DNA from: Fictibacillus arsenicus
GTDB lineage: Bacteria > Bacillota > Bacilli > Bacillales > Fictibacillaceae
Direction: 5' to 3'
DNA length: 64,000 nt
Assembly (NCBI RefSeq): GCF_001999465.1
Contig: NZ_MQMF01000002.1
Coordinates: forward strand, 310,001-374,000
Below are positions 1 through 10,912 of the stretch, in pieces. Positions within the stretch are counted from its first letter, which is position 1. Every line of letters starts with the position of its first letter. The notes beneath the pieces are model-generated. The model did no database searches and was not told the DNA's origin. It saw only the letters and a list, made by a program, of their open reading frames with translations. Made by a program: the position numbers and the translations under genes.

Positions 1-1328
1 TTATGTCCTTTCAAATCCTTGTCATTGAAAGTGATTTCAGCGTCTTTTTTATCGTTGTTATATACGATATAAATCGTTTCATCTTTATGCGTTCTTTTAA
101 ATACAGCTTTTGCTCCATCATCTTTTATCATGGAAAAATCTCCGCTGCGAAGTGCTGGATGCTTTTGTCTCAAGTTACCGAGTTTTGCTGTAAAGGTCTC
201 CATCTTTTTGTTCTGGCTGAAGTCCATCATACGGCGGTTGTCAGGATCTTTCGCACCGTCCATCATATGTTCTGTCCCTTGATAGAGAATTGGAATTCCT
301 GGAGCTGTGTAAAGATAGGTCAAGGCCATCTTAAGTCTTTTTTCTGGATTCTCTTGTTTAAGCAGCGCTTCTCGTACAAAACGGATGTTGTCATGATTAT
401 CGATGAAATTACCTAACATATAGGGATCTTCATAGTAATATTTGTTTCTTTCCCACACGGAGTGTAGTTCTGAAAGGGATTGACCGCTTTGTTTAAAAAT
501 TCTTACCATCTCATTAAAAAGAGGATAATCTACAAAAGATTGAATTCCCGCTTTGTTATACTCTGCAATATACCGAGGATCGTTGTGCCATACCTCACCA
601 ATCAAATAAAAATCAGACTTGGCTTCTTTTACTCTTTCAGAAAACTCTATCCAAAAATCTTTTGGAACATGCTTAACCGTATCTAGTCTATAACCGTCGA
701 TATCTGTTTCTTTTATCCAATATTCAGCCATGTCCAGCAAGTAGTTTCTCGTTTCTGGATTTTCTGTATTTAAATCCGGCAATCCCGCTAGCCAACCGTT
801 TTCAACATTTTGCTGATTATCCCAATTGCTGATCTCCTCCTGGGGATGAAACCAGTCTTTTTTTTCAGGATCGCTCTGCCAAGAATGTTTGTAGCCAGTG
901 TGATTCACAACAAGATCCAATATTACTTTGATGTCACGATCATGTGCTTCCTTTACAAGCTTCTTAAGTTCTTCCTTTGTTCCAAAATGTTCTTCGGTTT
1001 CATAAAAATCTTCTGTCCAATAACCATGGTAGCCACGTTCCTCATTTTTCACAACGGGTGTCAACCAAATAGCAGTTACACCAAGTTTTTTGAGGTAATC
1101 AAGCTTTTCTGTAATCCCTTTAAAATCTCCGCCATGGTAAGCAGCAGGGTCTGATGTATCAACTTCAAAATCATTATTTTTATCACCATTATGAAACCGG
1201 TCTACCATAATAAAATAGATGGTTTCGTCTTTCCATGACCGCTCTTCCTTTTTTTCTGCAAGCGCTTTATTTTGAACAGATAAAAAAAGAAGAAACGACA
1301 TAGCCAAGAAAATTAATCTTTTGCCCAT
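1..1328 (-). CDS. Secreted alpha-amylase (GH13), 3' end cut by window edge
   Basis: Endo-acting alpha-glucan hydrolase that would cut starch or maltodextrin outside the cell. I translated it from the ATG at 1328; the frame stays open for 442 codons to the left edge, so the C-terminus is missing. The N-terminus (MGKRLIFLAMSFLLF, then an Ala-rich end before EKKEE) is a typical signal peptide. GH13 motifs are present: DLVVNH, DGYRLDTVKH with nucleophile Asp216, LIGEVWH with acid/base Glu245, and FIDNHD with Asp313. It lies 25 bp behind the maltodextrin permease gene, so it is probably the last gene of that operon, making substrate for the transporter. The exact product specificity cannot be read from the sequence. 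Confidence 0.9.
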   Translation of the reverse strand, partial: MGKRLIFLAMSFLLFLSVQNKALAEKKEERSWKDETIYFIMVDRFHNGDKNNDFEVDTSDPAAYHGGDFKGITEKLDYLKKLGVTAIWLTPVVKNEERGYHGYWTEDFYETEEHFGTKEELKKLVKEAHDRDIKVILDLVVNHTGYKHSWQSDPEKKDWFHPQEEISNWDNQQNVENGWLAGLPDLNTENPETRNYLLDMAEYWIKETDIDGYRLDTVKHVPKDFWIEFSERVKEAKSDFYLIGEVWHNDPRYIAEYNKAGIQSFVDYPLFNEMVRIFKQSGQSLSELHSVWERNKYYYEDPYMLGNFIDNHDNIRFVREALLKQENPEKRLKMALTYLYTAPGIPILYQGTEHMMDGAKDPDNRRMMDFSQNKKMETFTAKLGNLRQKHPALRSGDFSMIKDDGAKAVFKRTHKDETIYIVYNNDKKDAEITFNDKDLKGH

Positions 1329-1353
1329 CGCCGTTCCTCCTGTTGCATACTTT

Positions 1354-2190
1354 TTAACCTTTTGTTCCGCCTGCTGTTAATCCAGAGATGAAGTAACGCT
1401 GCAGCGACAAGAAAAGCAATCCGATTGGAATCGCAACTAATACAGAACCTGCCGCAAAAAGAGTAAAGTTATTTCCAAATTTATTTGAGATCATGTTAAA
1501 CAGTCCAACTGCCAGCGTTTGTTTATCGTCAGAGCTGATAAGAATGGAAGCCAGAATAAAATCTGCAAATGGCGATATGAAACTGAATAACGCAATTACC
1601 GCTAAAATTGGTTTAGAAAGCGGCAAAATAATCTGCCAGAAGATACGGAAGTGACCGGCACCGTCAATACGTGCAGATTCATCCAGCTCTTTTGGAATCG
1701 TATCATAATAGTTTTTCGCCAAATAAGTGTTCATCGGAATTAATCCTCCAACGTACACAAGGATTAATGCCAGATGTGTATCTAACAATCCTACTTGGAA
1801 TGCAAGAATATAGATTGCAAGAATAGCTACGAACTGCGGAATCATCTGCAGAATCAAGAACAATAATAATCCGTTCTTGCGTCCAACAAACTTATATCTT
1901 GAAAAGGCATAAGCAGTAAGACCGATAAAGATCACTGAAAGCACCATTGTAATAAAACAGATCTTAAGCGTATTCCAGTACCATGTTAAATATTCTGTTT
2001 CCGCAAAAAGTTTTCTATAGTGATCCAAGGTAGCATTTTCGGGAATAATCGTCGAACTTGATAAGCTGTTGCCTGGATTCAGTGAAGAGCCGACTACCCA
2101 AACGATCGGGTAGATTACAACAGCAATTGCACCTAAAAGAATAAGATACGACAGAGTTAAACGAATTCTATTTGCTGTTTTTATACTCAT
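1354..2190 (-). CDS. mdxG: Maltodextrin ABC transporter permease MdxG (MalG type)
   Basis: Integral membrane half of a maltose/maltodextrin ABC importer. The 278-residue product has six predicted membrane segments and the cytoplasmic EAA loop (DESARIDGAGHFRIFWQIILP), which docks on the ATPase. Size and sequence match the MalG/MdxG branch of the binding-protein-dependent permeases. It starts 1 bp after the mdxF stop and is followed by the amylase. No ATPase (MsmX/MalK) gene is present here; Bacillus maltodextrin systems usually share an ATPase encoded elsewhere (family knowledge). Confidence 0.92.
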   Translation of the reverse strand: MSIKTANRIRLTLSYLILLGAIAVVIYPIVWVVGSSLNPGNSLSSSTIIPENATLDHYRKLFAETEYLTWYWNTLKICFITMVLSVIFIGLTAYAFSRYKFVGRKNGLLLFLILQMIPQFVAILAIYILAFQVGLLDTHLALILVYVGGLIPMNTYLAKNYYDTIPKELDESARIDGAGHFRIFWQIILPLSKPILAVIALFSFISPFADFILASILISSDDKQTLAVGLFNMISNKFGNNFTLFAAGSVLVAIPIGLLFLSLQRYFISGLTAGGTKG

Positions 2191-2191
2191 A

Positions 2192-3454
2192 TTAAATCAT
2201 TCCTTCATCCTTAAATGATTTGGTCTTTCTGAAGTTATAAAGTGCTACTGAAACGATAATGATGGATAGCATTACTGTTACCGCTGCAGCTTTGCTGTAT
2301 TGAGCGGATGTCATCGTTAAGTTATAAATCCAGGAGATCAATATATCAGTTCCCCCTGCATTCTGATCTGGAACTGCAGGTCCCCCATTATTGAAGAGAT
2401 ATATAACATTAAAGTTATTAAAGTTAAACGTATATTGTGTGATCAAGATTGGTGCTGTCGTAAATAGAATCATAGGCAAGGTGATCTTTCTGAATTTATC
2501 CCAAGTAGATGCCCCATCAACCGTAGCAGCTTCATAAAGCTCACCAGGAATGGATTGAAGAACTCCTGTTGTCATTGCCATAACGAACGGGAAACCAAGC
2601 CAGGATTGAATAAAGATCAATGCAATTTTTGTATAGAACGGATCTGTCATCCAAGGTATGGAATCGATTCCAACAGCTGCTAAAATATCGTTATTAATTG
2701 CTCCGAAAGTATCATTAAATAATCCAGAGAAGATAAGAATAGATACAAACGCTGGTACTGCCCAAGGGAGAATCAATAATGTACGCATTAAACCTTTAAA
2801 CTTAAGGTCTTTCTGATTAAGTAGTACGGCAAGGAATATCCCCACACCGATTTGCAAAGTTGTAGCCGTAAACGTCCAGATAATTGTCCAAGCGAATACA
2901 GAGATAAACGTCTCACGCCAAATATCCAATGTGAACATTTCAATAAATGTCTGAAGACCAACCCAGTCTACAAGTTTGTTAGGCGGTGAGTTGTATAAAT
3001 TATAGTTCGTGAATGAAAGAAGAAGCATAAATATGATCGGGAAAATAACTACGAAAACTAAAAGCAAGAATCCAGGTCCCACCATAAGGTAAGGAAAACC
3101 TTTGTCGATCACGTTATGATATTGTTCACGAAGTGTATTTAACTGCAGCCCCATGTCCCGCTTTTTGCCGTTTTGATAGGCATCATAAAAGTTTAAAACA
3201 TAAAAGCCCAGTCCGATTGCAACTACAATCAATGAGATAACACCATTTACAAGCAAGAATATAGAATGATCTCTTGGCACTTCTGTACCTAAAGTTACAA
3301 TTCCCCAAAGTCCAATATTTAGAAAATCCAGAAACGCAATAAAATAACAAGCTGCCAAGAATAAAAATACAGACCCCTTTACCCATTGCTTGTTATAAAA
3401 TTGCCCTAATCCTGGAATGATGGACAGCAGCGCTGCCGTCTTACGGTGTGTCAT
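2192..3454 (-). CDS. mdxF: Maltodextrin ABC transporter permease MdxF (MalF type)
   Basis: Partner permease of MdxG. The 420-residue protein has two extra N-terminal membrane segments (roughly residues 10-90) before the six-helix permease core, as in Bacillus MdxF. The EAA motif (YEAATVDGASTWDKFRKITLP) is near residue 310. A GGGGA ribosome binding site lies about 10 bases upstream of the ATG. It is separated from mdxE by a 156-bp gap that holds a strong hairpin (3563-3598), so it may be expressed at a lower level than the binding protein. Substrate is inferred from the neighbouring amylase, neopullulanase and MdxE. Confidence 0.92.
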   Translation of the reverse strand: MTHRKTAALLSIIPGLGQFYNKQWVKGSVFLFLAACYFIAFLDFLNIGLWGIVTLGTEVPRDHSIFLLVNGVISLIVVAIGLGFYVLNFYDAYQNGKKRDMGLQLNTLREQYHNVIDKGFPYLMVGPGFLLLVFVVIFPIIFMLLLSFTNYNLYNSPPNKLVDWVGLQTFIEMFTLDIWRETFISVFAWTIIWTFTATTLQIGVGIFLAVLLNQKDLKFKGLMRTLLILPWAVPAFVSILIFSGLFNDTFGAINNDILAAVGIDSIPWMTDPFYTKIALIFIQSWLGFPFVMAMTTGVLQSIPGELYEAATVDGASTWDKFRKITLPMILFTTAPILITQYTFNFNNFNVIYLFNNGGPAVPDQNAGGTDILISWIYNLTMTSAQYSKAAAVTVMLSIIIVSVALYNFRKTKSFKDEGMI

Positions 3455-3562
3455 TACAGGTTTTCCCCTTTCCTTTTTCCACTTACTTTATTGTGTATAG
3501 TTCGAAAGATTTCAGGACCCATTCTTTTTAGCGAAACCTTTCCAACATACACAATAGTGAGA

Positions 3563-3598
3563 GAAAGCAGTACCCGCGACGACTGGGTACCGCTTTCC
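3563..3598 (-). promoter_or_regulatory. Intercistronic hairpin between mdxE and mdxF
   Basis: Read on the minus strand, GGAAAGCGGTACCC pairs with GGGTACTGCTTTC around a 9-base loop. No U-run follows, so it is not a standard terminator. It lies directly after mdxE. In other binding-protein operons such hairpins stabilise the upstream mRNA and give the binding protein in excess over the permeases; the same role is inferred here. Confidence 0.6.
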
Positions 3599-3610
3599 TT
3601 TTATTGCATA

Positions 3611-4876
3611 TTATTTACTGTGGTTTGCTTCAATGTTTTGTCCGATTGTTTTTACTGCACTGTCTAATGCCGCTTGAGGCTTAGATTTGCCAGTTGCAGA
3701 TAATTGAAGCGCGTTTGCAGCCGGAGCCCAAACTTCTGCCATCTCAGGGATGTTAGGCATTGGAACACCACGCTCTGATTGAACAGCTACAGCTTTAGCA
3801 GCTTCGTTGTCTGCAATGATTGGGTCCTCCATTAGAGATACAACTGGAGGGATTTCTGCTGTCTTTTCATAACGAACTTTAGAGTTTTCTTCGTTTGTAA
3901 TGAACTCAACAAGCTTTGCAGCCCATTCTTGGTTTTCAGAGAAAGCACTTACATTGTAACCTTTAACCCCGATGAATGTTTTTACATACTCACCGTTTGG
4001 AAGCTTAGGCATTGGAGCAACACCGATGTCGATTCCAGCATCTTTATAGCCTTGGAAAGACCAAGGTCCGTTCATTACTGACGCTGCTTTACCTTCAGTG
4101 AATAGTCCATCGATTGTAGAACCAGCTTTTTCACCAATGATACCTTTCGGGAACAATCCTTCGTTGTACCAGCTAGTGATGTAATCTAATCCTTCAACAG
4201 CACCTTCGTTCGCAAGACCAACGTCTTTAGGATCTAATGTACCGTTGTCATCTTTAAATACATATCCGCCAAATCCAGAAAGTACACCGTGTGCAAAGTA
4301 GAAGTCTGTCCAGTTTGCAAGGTATCCGTATTGAGCTCCACCTTTGTCGCCTTTAGAGAAAGCCATTAAGTCTTCTAAAGATTCAGGTGCTTTATCCATC
4401 ATCTTTTTATTGTAGATGAATACTGGTGTTTCAGTTGACTTTGGAAGTCCGTAAAGGTTTCCGTCATATGTTAATGCGTTAATTGATGATTCTGTGTAAA
4501 GCTTTGTCACATCGTCAGAAACTTTGAGTGGTGCAATTAAGCCTTCAATTGCTAAAGGTCCGATACGGTCATGCGGTGTTGTGATAACATCTGGTCCTTT
4601 TTTAGCTGGTCCATCAAGACGAAGTTTCTCTTGTTGGTCAAGCATAGGAATTTCTTTTAGTTCTACTTTGATACCGTGTTTCTCTTCAAACTTTTTGATG
4701 GCATCCTTCGTTCCCATACCTTTTTCCTGGTCTTCCCAGATAACCAGTTTCTCTGGCTTTTTGCTTGAAGCTTCTTTCTTACCGCCAGTTGAAGTGCTGT
4801 CTTCTTGCGGTCCGCAAGCAGCTAGAGCACTTGCAGCAAGAGCAAAAGTTAAAGGCAATGCTAATAACTTTTTCAT
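3611..4876 (-). CDS. mdxE: Maltodextrin-binding lipoprotein MdxE
   Basis: Extracellular solute-binding protein of the maltodextrin importer, anchored as a lipoprotein. I place the start at the ATG at 4876 (421 residues) because GGGGGG lies about 8 bases upstream and the resulting N-terminus is a lipoprotein signal (MKKLLALPLTFALAAS, then lipobox ALAAC-GPQ). A longer reading frame starting at 4918 would bury this signal. The body has the MalE-like family 1 solute-binding fold (DAIKKFEEKHGIKVEL near the start, NGPWSFQGYKDAGIDIGVAP in the middle). First gene of the mdxE-F-G-amylase operon. Confidence 0.93.
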   Translation of the reverse strand: MKKLLALPLTFALAASALAACGPQEDSTSTGGKKEASSKKPEKLVIWEDQEKGMGTKDAIKKFEEKHGIKVELKEIPMLDQQEKLRLDGPAKKGPDVITTPHDRIGPLAIEGLIAPLKVSDDVTKLYTESSINALTYDGNLYGLPKSTETPVFIYNKKMMDKAPESLEDLMAFSKGDKGGAQYGYLANWTDFYFAHGVLSGFGGYVFKDDNGTLDPKDVGLANEGAVEGLDYITSWYNEGLFPKGIIGEKAGSTIDGLFTEGKAASVMNGPWSFQGYKDAGIDIGVAPMPKLPNGEYVKTFIGVKGYNVSAFSENQEWAAKLVEFITNEENSKVRYEKTAEIPPVVSLMEDPIIADNEAAKAVAVQSERGVPMPNIPEMAEVWAPAANALQLSATGKSKPQAALDSAVKTIGQNIEANHSK

Positions 4877-4915
4877 GAATTGTACCCCCCATAAGATATA
4901 AAAATTCAAAGCATA

Positions 4916-5048
4916 CAAACGTTTGCACAGACTGACAAAAAAATATAACTCTGTTGAATTATATAGTTTTTTGTCGTTTATGAAAACGATTGCATTACCT
5001 GCTCAATTTCATTATACCTTGGCTTAAAATTTTTACAATAGTTTTTTA
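4916..5048 (-). promoter_or_regulatory. Promoter region of mdxE operon with cre and LacI-type operator
   Basis: Two sigma-A promoter candidates read on the minus strand. The outer is TTGTAA (5048-5043), 16 bp, TATAAT (5026-5021). The inner is TTTTCA (4986-4981), 17 bp, TATAAT (4963-4958). A cre-like site TGCAATCGTTTTCA (4994-4981) has one mismatch to the CcpA consensus and overlaps the -35 of the inner promoter. A perfect palindrome CAAACGTTTG (4916-4925) downstream is typical of LacI/MalR-family operators. This fits glucose repression plus maltose-responsive control. The regulator gene is not in this window. Confidence 0.65.
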
Positions 5049-5076
5049 ATTTTTTTTGGATTCGCTTTCATTTTGC

Positions 5077-5183
5077 TTGATTTTCAAGTTGTAAGCGGTT
5101 TATACTACTTTCAACAATATGAAGGCAATGTACAGCGTTAGGGGGTACAACCTAGGTAGTTTATAGGTTGTGCCCTTTTTTTT
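5077..5183 (+). promoter_or_regulatory. Promoter followed by an intrinsic terminator (short leader or small RNA)
   Basis: TTGATT (5077-5082), 18 bp, TATACT (5101-5106) makes a good sigma-A promoter on the plus strand. About 35 bases later GGGTACAACCTA pairs with TAGGTTGTGCCC and is followed by eight T residues, a convincing terminator. The transcript would be only about 70 nt. It lies upstream of the neopullulanase gene, separated from it by repeat copy A, so it could be an attenuated leader of that gene or a stand-alone small RNA. Confidence 0.5.
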
Positions 5184-5248
5184 CATTTCTTTCAGAAAGT
5201 TTGTTTTCTATTGGTTTCTAAAAGGTTTTGAATTTGCTTCATTGATAA

Positions 5249-7219
<1,971 letters not shown>

Positions 7220-7224
7220 AACCG

Positions 7225-7256
7225 TCCCCTTACTAAAAAAGTAAGGGGATTTCCTT
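7225..7256 (+). terminator. Terminator after neopullulanase gene
   Basis: CCCCTTACT and AGTAAGGGG pair around a five-base A-rich loop and are followed by ATTTCCTTT, six bases after the stop codon. Confidence 0.75.
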
Positions 7257-7321
7257 TCACGCGTTCAATTTTCTGCTACAATAGGAAAATATTCTAAACA
7301 CCTAGATGGAGAGGGATTTAC

Positions 7322-8680
7322 ATGAATGGAAGTAAAGCCGCTAAGCTTTCCCTTTTTGCCATTACGTGGCCCATTTTTATAGAGATTTTGCTTCACATGC
7401 TGATGGGGAACGCTGATACTCTTATGCTGAGTCAATATTCAGATCACTCGGTCGCTGCTGTTGGCCTTACAAATCAGCTGCTATCAGTCGTAATTGTTAT
7501 GTTCGGTTTTGTTGCAACAGGTGCAAGTGTGGTTATTGCACAAGCTATAGGTGCGAAGCTTGAAAAAACGGCAGCCGAGGTTGCCGTTGTGTCAATTATG
7601 GCAAATTTACTTTTTGGTTTGCTGTTAAGCGGAGCACTGCTTATATGGGGTGACACATTCTTAAAGTGGATGAATACTCCGCCTGAATTGATGAAAGAGG
7701 CGACCAGCTATCTTCTGATCGTTGGGGGTTTCTCTTTTATCCAATCTGTCATTATGACAATCGGTGCGGCTATTCGCAGCTACGGGTTCACGAAGGATGC
7801 GATGTATGTAACGATCGGGATGAATATCTTAAATGTGATCGGAAACTACCTATTCATTTTCGGAGCATTTGGATTCCCTGTTCTTGGTGTTGAGGGTGTC
7901 GCCATCTCCACTGTTTTCAGCCGTTTTTTAGGATTGGTTATTATTTTGTATCTATTATTCAAGAGGTCTTCTATTCCCCTGCCCTTTGCAAGTTCAATCA
8001 AGCTGATTCCGTTTCATATTAAAAGCGTATTGAGAATTGGGCTTCCGTCTGCAGGTGAACACCTTTCCTACAGCGGTTCTCAAATGGTGATTACTTTTTT
8101 CATCACACTGCTCGGAACATCTGCACTTACTACAAAAGTGTACACATTTAACATAATGATGTTTATCTTCCTATTCGCTGTTGCGATCGGTCAGGGGACA
8201 CAAATTTTAATTGGCCATATGATAGGTGCGAAGTCATATGACTCTGCTTATAAAACCTGTATAAAAAGCCAGACATACGCCATGATCATCAGCTTTTTAA
8301 TGGCTGGAGTTGCTTCTCTTTTTGCAAAGCCTCTCCTTTCCATTTTTACAGATAATCCTGAGGTAATAAGAGATGGAACAATTTTGTTGTATTTAACACT
8401 TTTGCTTGAACCAGGCCGTTCGTTTAATCTTGTCATTATTTCAAGCTTAAGAGCTGCTGGTGATGTTAAGTTCCCGGTTGTGATGGGCGTTATCTCCATG
8501 TGGGGTGTAAGTGTAACCCTCGCCTACCTCCTCGGAATCGTCTTCGAACTTGGATTGGCAGGTATTTGGATTGCCTTTATTGCAGACGAATGGCTGCGCG
8601 GTCTTTTTATGCTGGCACGGTGGAAAAAGCGAAAATGGCAGAATAAATATATGGTGCGGAATAATGAGGAAACCGCATAA
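7322..8680 (+). CDS. MATE family multidrug/metabolite exporter
   Basis: Twelve-helix cation-coupled antiporter of the MATE family, 452 residues, the usual length. The N-terminal half starts with LSLFAITWPIFIEILLHMLMGNADTLMLSQ, the typical first helix with an Asp in a membrane context, and the two six-helix bundles repeat (VIAQAIGA in the first half, ILIGHMIGA in the second). The ATG has GGAGAGG about 7 bases upstream. It follows the terminator of the neopullulanase gene, so it is probably transcribed separately; TACAAT at 7277 may be its -10. Substrate unknown. Confidence 0.88.
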   Translation: MNGSKAAKLSLFAITWPIFIEILLHMLMGNADTLMLSQYSDHSVAAVGLTNQLLSVVIVMFGFVATGASVVIAQAIGAKLEKTAAEVAVVSIMANLLFGLLLSGALLIWGDTFLKWMNTPPELMKEATSYLLIVGGFSFIQSVIMTIGAAIRSYGFTKDAMYVTIGMNILNVIGNYLFIFGAFGFPVLGVEGVAISTVFSRFLGLVIILYLLFKRSSIPLPFASSIKLIPFHIKSVLRIGLPSAGEHLSYSGSQMVITFFITLLGTSALTTKVYTFNIMMFIFLFAVAIGQGTQILIGHMIGAKSYDSAYKTCIKSQTYAMIISFLMAGVASLFAKPLLSIFTDNPEVIRDGTILLYLTLLLEPGRSFNLVIISSLRAAGDVKFPVVMGVISMWGVSVTLAYLLGIVFELGLAGIWIAFIADEWLRGLFMLARWKKRKWQNKYMVRNNEETA

Positions 8681-8698
8681 ATGGTGTAAAGAACTTAT

Positions 8699-8802
8699 CG
8701 TGGGATTAAAGTCATTTTTCGTGGGATCCTATCCACTTTTCGTGGGAAAAATTAATTTAACGTGGGATAAAACTGATTTACCGTGGGATTATTTTTTAAT
8801 GA
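8699..8802. repeat. Short array with 21-bp period (array 1)
   Basis: The core CGTGGGA recurs at 8699, 8720, 8741, 8761 and 8782, i.e. spacings of 21, 21, 20 and 21 bp. Between cores the bases vary but tend to end in ATTT. It begins 18 bp after the MATE stop codon and lies between convergent genes. No coding potential. Confidence 0.85.
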
Positions 8803-8854
8803 TTATTCCACGCGGACAGTTTGTTTTAAATGTCTTCCACAGAAATGCAAATAT

Positions 8855-8906
8855 AAAAAAAGCGGTCACTCAAAAGAGGAATCTTCTGAGTTTGCCCGCT
8901 TTTTTT
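8855..8906. terminator. Bidirectional terminator between MATE and asparagine synthetase genes
   Basis: AAAAAAAGCGG and CCGCTTTTTTT pair, with ACTCA/TGAGT further in and a second small stem AAGAG/CTTCT at the tip. A or T tracts on both outer sides allow termination in either direction. It abuts the stop codon of the asparagine synthetase gene. Confidence 0.8.
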
Positions 8907-8907
8907 A

Positions 8908-10755
8908 TTAATCTATGATATTCACATTATAGTCACTCAGCCAGCTATCGATTTGTGCCAGATGTGCCATAAGCTGCGGGCCAGTCATTAACTGCCCAAA
9001 CCAAGGTTCTTTGAATGTTTCCCCGTTCGTATCTATGATTTTCTGAACTTTCTCACGGTTCAGCACTTCAAAAAGCGGCGAGCTCTTTTTATTTACAATA
9101 CATTGCAGCCAGTCTTTTACGCCGTCCGTATACTCCGGATGAAAGGTTTTAGGATATGGACTTTTCTTACGATACAAAACGTCATTTGGAAGCATACCGG
9201 TCAATGCTTTTCTCAGTATCCCCTTCTCTCTTCCAGCAAGCATCTTCATTTCCCAAGGGATATTCCATGCATACTCTACGATTCTATGATCAGCAAACGG
9301 CACCCTCACTTCTAAACTTGCTCCCATACTCATTCGGTCTTTACGGTCAAGAAGTGTAGTCATAAACCATAGCATATTTAAATAAAAAATTTCTCTTCTT
9401 CTCGCTTCTAATCTCGTTTCTCCTTCAAGGACAGGTGTTTCTTTAATTGTTTCTTCATACCTTTGCTGGACATAGGATGCGAGATTCAGTTTATCTGCCC
9501 ATGAATCCTGAAGAAGATTCTGCCTTGCTTTTGTTGAGCGCATCCAAGGAAACATATCCCGGTTCATGAGTTCTTCCTTATGAAACCATGGATATCCACC
9601 AAAAATTTCGTCTGCACATTCGCCTGACAGAGCAACTGTAGACTGAGGCTTAATCTGCCGGCAGAACCACAATAATGATGAATCCACATCTGCCATTCCC
9701 GGAAGATCTCGTACCGTGACAGCTTCACGCAAATGGTTGATTAATAGTTCGTTATCTATCACACAGCTATGGTGAGTGGATCCTGTTGCCACTACCATCT
9801 TATTAATCCAGAAACCATCTGAGTTTGGCTGATAGTCGCTGGCTTTGAAATATTTTTCATTGTCTTCATAATCAATGCTGAACGTGTGAAGTTCGCCTTT
9901 GTCTTCTTCTTTAAAATGATTGGACGCGATTGCAGTAATCGCACTTGAATCCAATCCGCCTGATAAAAAGGTACAAACCGGTACGTCTGCTACAAGCTGA
10001 CGGGTAACAGCATCTTTTACAAGCCTCCCTACGTTCTCAACCGTTTCTTCGAGCGAATGCTCGTGAGGTTTGCTTTCCACATTCCAATAACGCCAGATTT
10101 TCAGTCCATTCTTTGTATAGGTTGCTGCATGTGCCGGGCGCAGCTCCTTTATTCCTTTATATACACCATTGCCTGGTGTTCTGGATGGACCGAGTCCAAA
10201 TACTTCCTGAAGCCCTTCCCGATCAACTTCTGCCTTCATTTCAGGATGAGCCAGAATCGCTTTTAGTTCCGATCCAAAAAGAAAACGACCGCCTTTTTCT
10301 GAATAAAAGAAGGGTTTAACGCCTAAACGATCTCTTGCGACGAACAAACTCTCCTTCTCTTCATCCCATATTCCGAATGCAAATATCCCGTTAAACTTTT
10401 CAATGCAGGCTTCTCCCCACTCTATATATGAAACAAGGAGAACCTCTGTATCAGAATGACCTTCAAATGTGTAGCCTCGCTGTAAGAGCTCTTTACGGAT
10501 GTCCTCCGTGTTGTAGAGTTCTCCGTTATAGCAAAGTGTATAGTTGTTGTTGTTCTTTTTTCTGCTCATCGGCTGTACGCCGCCTGCAATATCTACTACA
10601 GCCAGCCGGGCGTGACCAAATCCTGCATGTGTTGTGCTCCAGACATTCAATGCATCAGGCCCTCTTTTGGATAAAGTTGTGGCCATTTTTAAAAGTACAT
10701 TTTTTTCATTGATGAGGTTTCGATTCCAATCTGCCCAACCTGTTATTCCGCACAT
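8908..10755 (-). CDS. asnO: Glutamine-hydrolysing asparagine synthetase (AsnO/AsnB type)
   Basis: Makes asparagine from aspartate, ATP and glutamine. The start must be the ATG at 10755 (615 residues), because the product then begins MCGITGW with the catalytic Cys2 of class II glutamine amidotransferases; AGGATG lies upstream. Residues 1 to about 200 are the glutaminase domain (RGPDALN, YNGELYN). The synthetase domain carries the pyrophosphatase motif FLSGGLDSS near residue 250. Length matches B. subtilis AsnO (614 residues, sporulation-linked) better than AsnB or AsnH, and other yis-region genes (yisK, yisL) are nearby, so I favour AsnO; the paralog choice is less sure than the enzyme. Confidence 0.9.
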   Translation of the reverse strand: MCGITGWADWNRNLINEKNVLLKMATTLSKRGPDALNVWSTTHAGFGHARLAVVDIAGGVQPMSRKKNNNNYTLCYNGELYNTEDIRKELLQRGYTFEGHSDTEVLLVSYIEWGEACIEKFNGIFAFGIWDEEKESLFVARDRLGVKPFFYSEKGGRFLFGSELKAILAHPEMKAEVDREGLQEVFGLGPSRTPGNGVYKGIKELRPAHAATYTKNGLKIWRYWNVESKPHEHSLEETVENVGRLVKDAVTRQLVADVPVCTFLSGGLDSSAITAIASNHFKEEDKGELHTFSIDYEDNEKYFKASDYQPNSDGFWINKMVVATGSTHHSCVIDNELLINHLREAVTVRDLPGMADVDSSLLWFCRQIKPQSTVALSGECADEIFGGYPWFHKEELMNRDMFPWMRSTKARQNLLQDSWADKLNLASYVQQRYEETIKETPVLEGETRLEARRREIFYLNMLWFMTTLLDRKDRMSMGASLEVRVPFADHRIVEYAWNIPWEMKMLAGREKGILRKALTGMLPNDVLYRKKSPYPKTFHPEYTDGVKDWLQCIVNKKSSPLFEVLNREKVQKIIDTNGETFKEPWFGQLMTGPQLMAHLAQIDSWLSDYNVNIID

Positions 10756-10847
10756 TGGTTTCATCCTTTCTATGCAAACTGCGAGTCTATTGCGTATGCC
10801 CAATACTTAACATATGCTTTTATCCTTGTACGGGTGTTATGAAATAT

Positions 10848-10877
10848 TTGTGCAAGTTCTTCCATCTTGTATATAAT
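10848..10877 (+). promoter_or_regulatory. Sigma-A promoter candidate of the AI-2E family gene
   Basis: TTGTGC (10848-10853), 18 bp, TATAAT (10872-10877) lies 36 bp before the start codon at 10913. AAAGGTGATC precedes that start. Confidence 0.5.
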
Positions 10878-10912
10878 GAATCTATATTTCAGAAGATAAA
10901 GGTGATCATTAA

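Noticed and set aside
3-416. Plus-strand ORFs opposite the amylase gene
   Set aside because: They are shadows of the minus-strand GH13 gene, whose catalytic motifs are clear.
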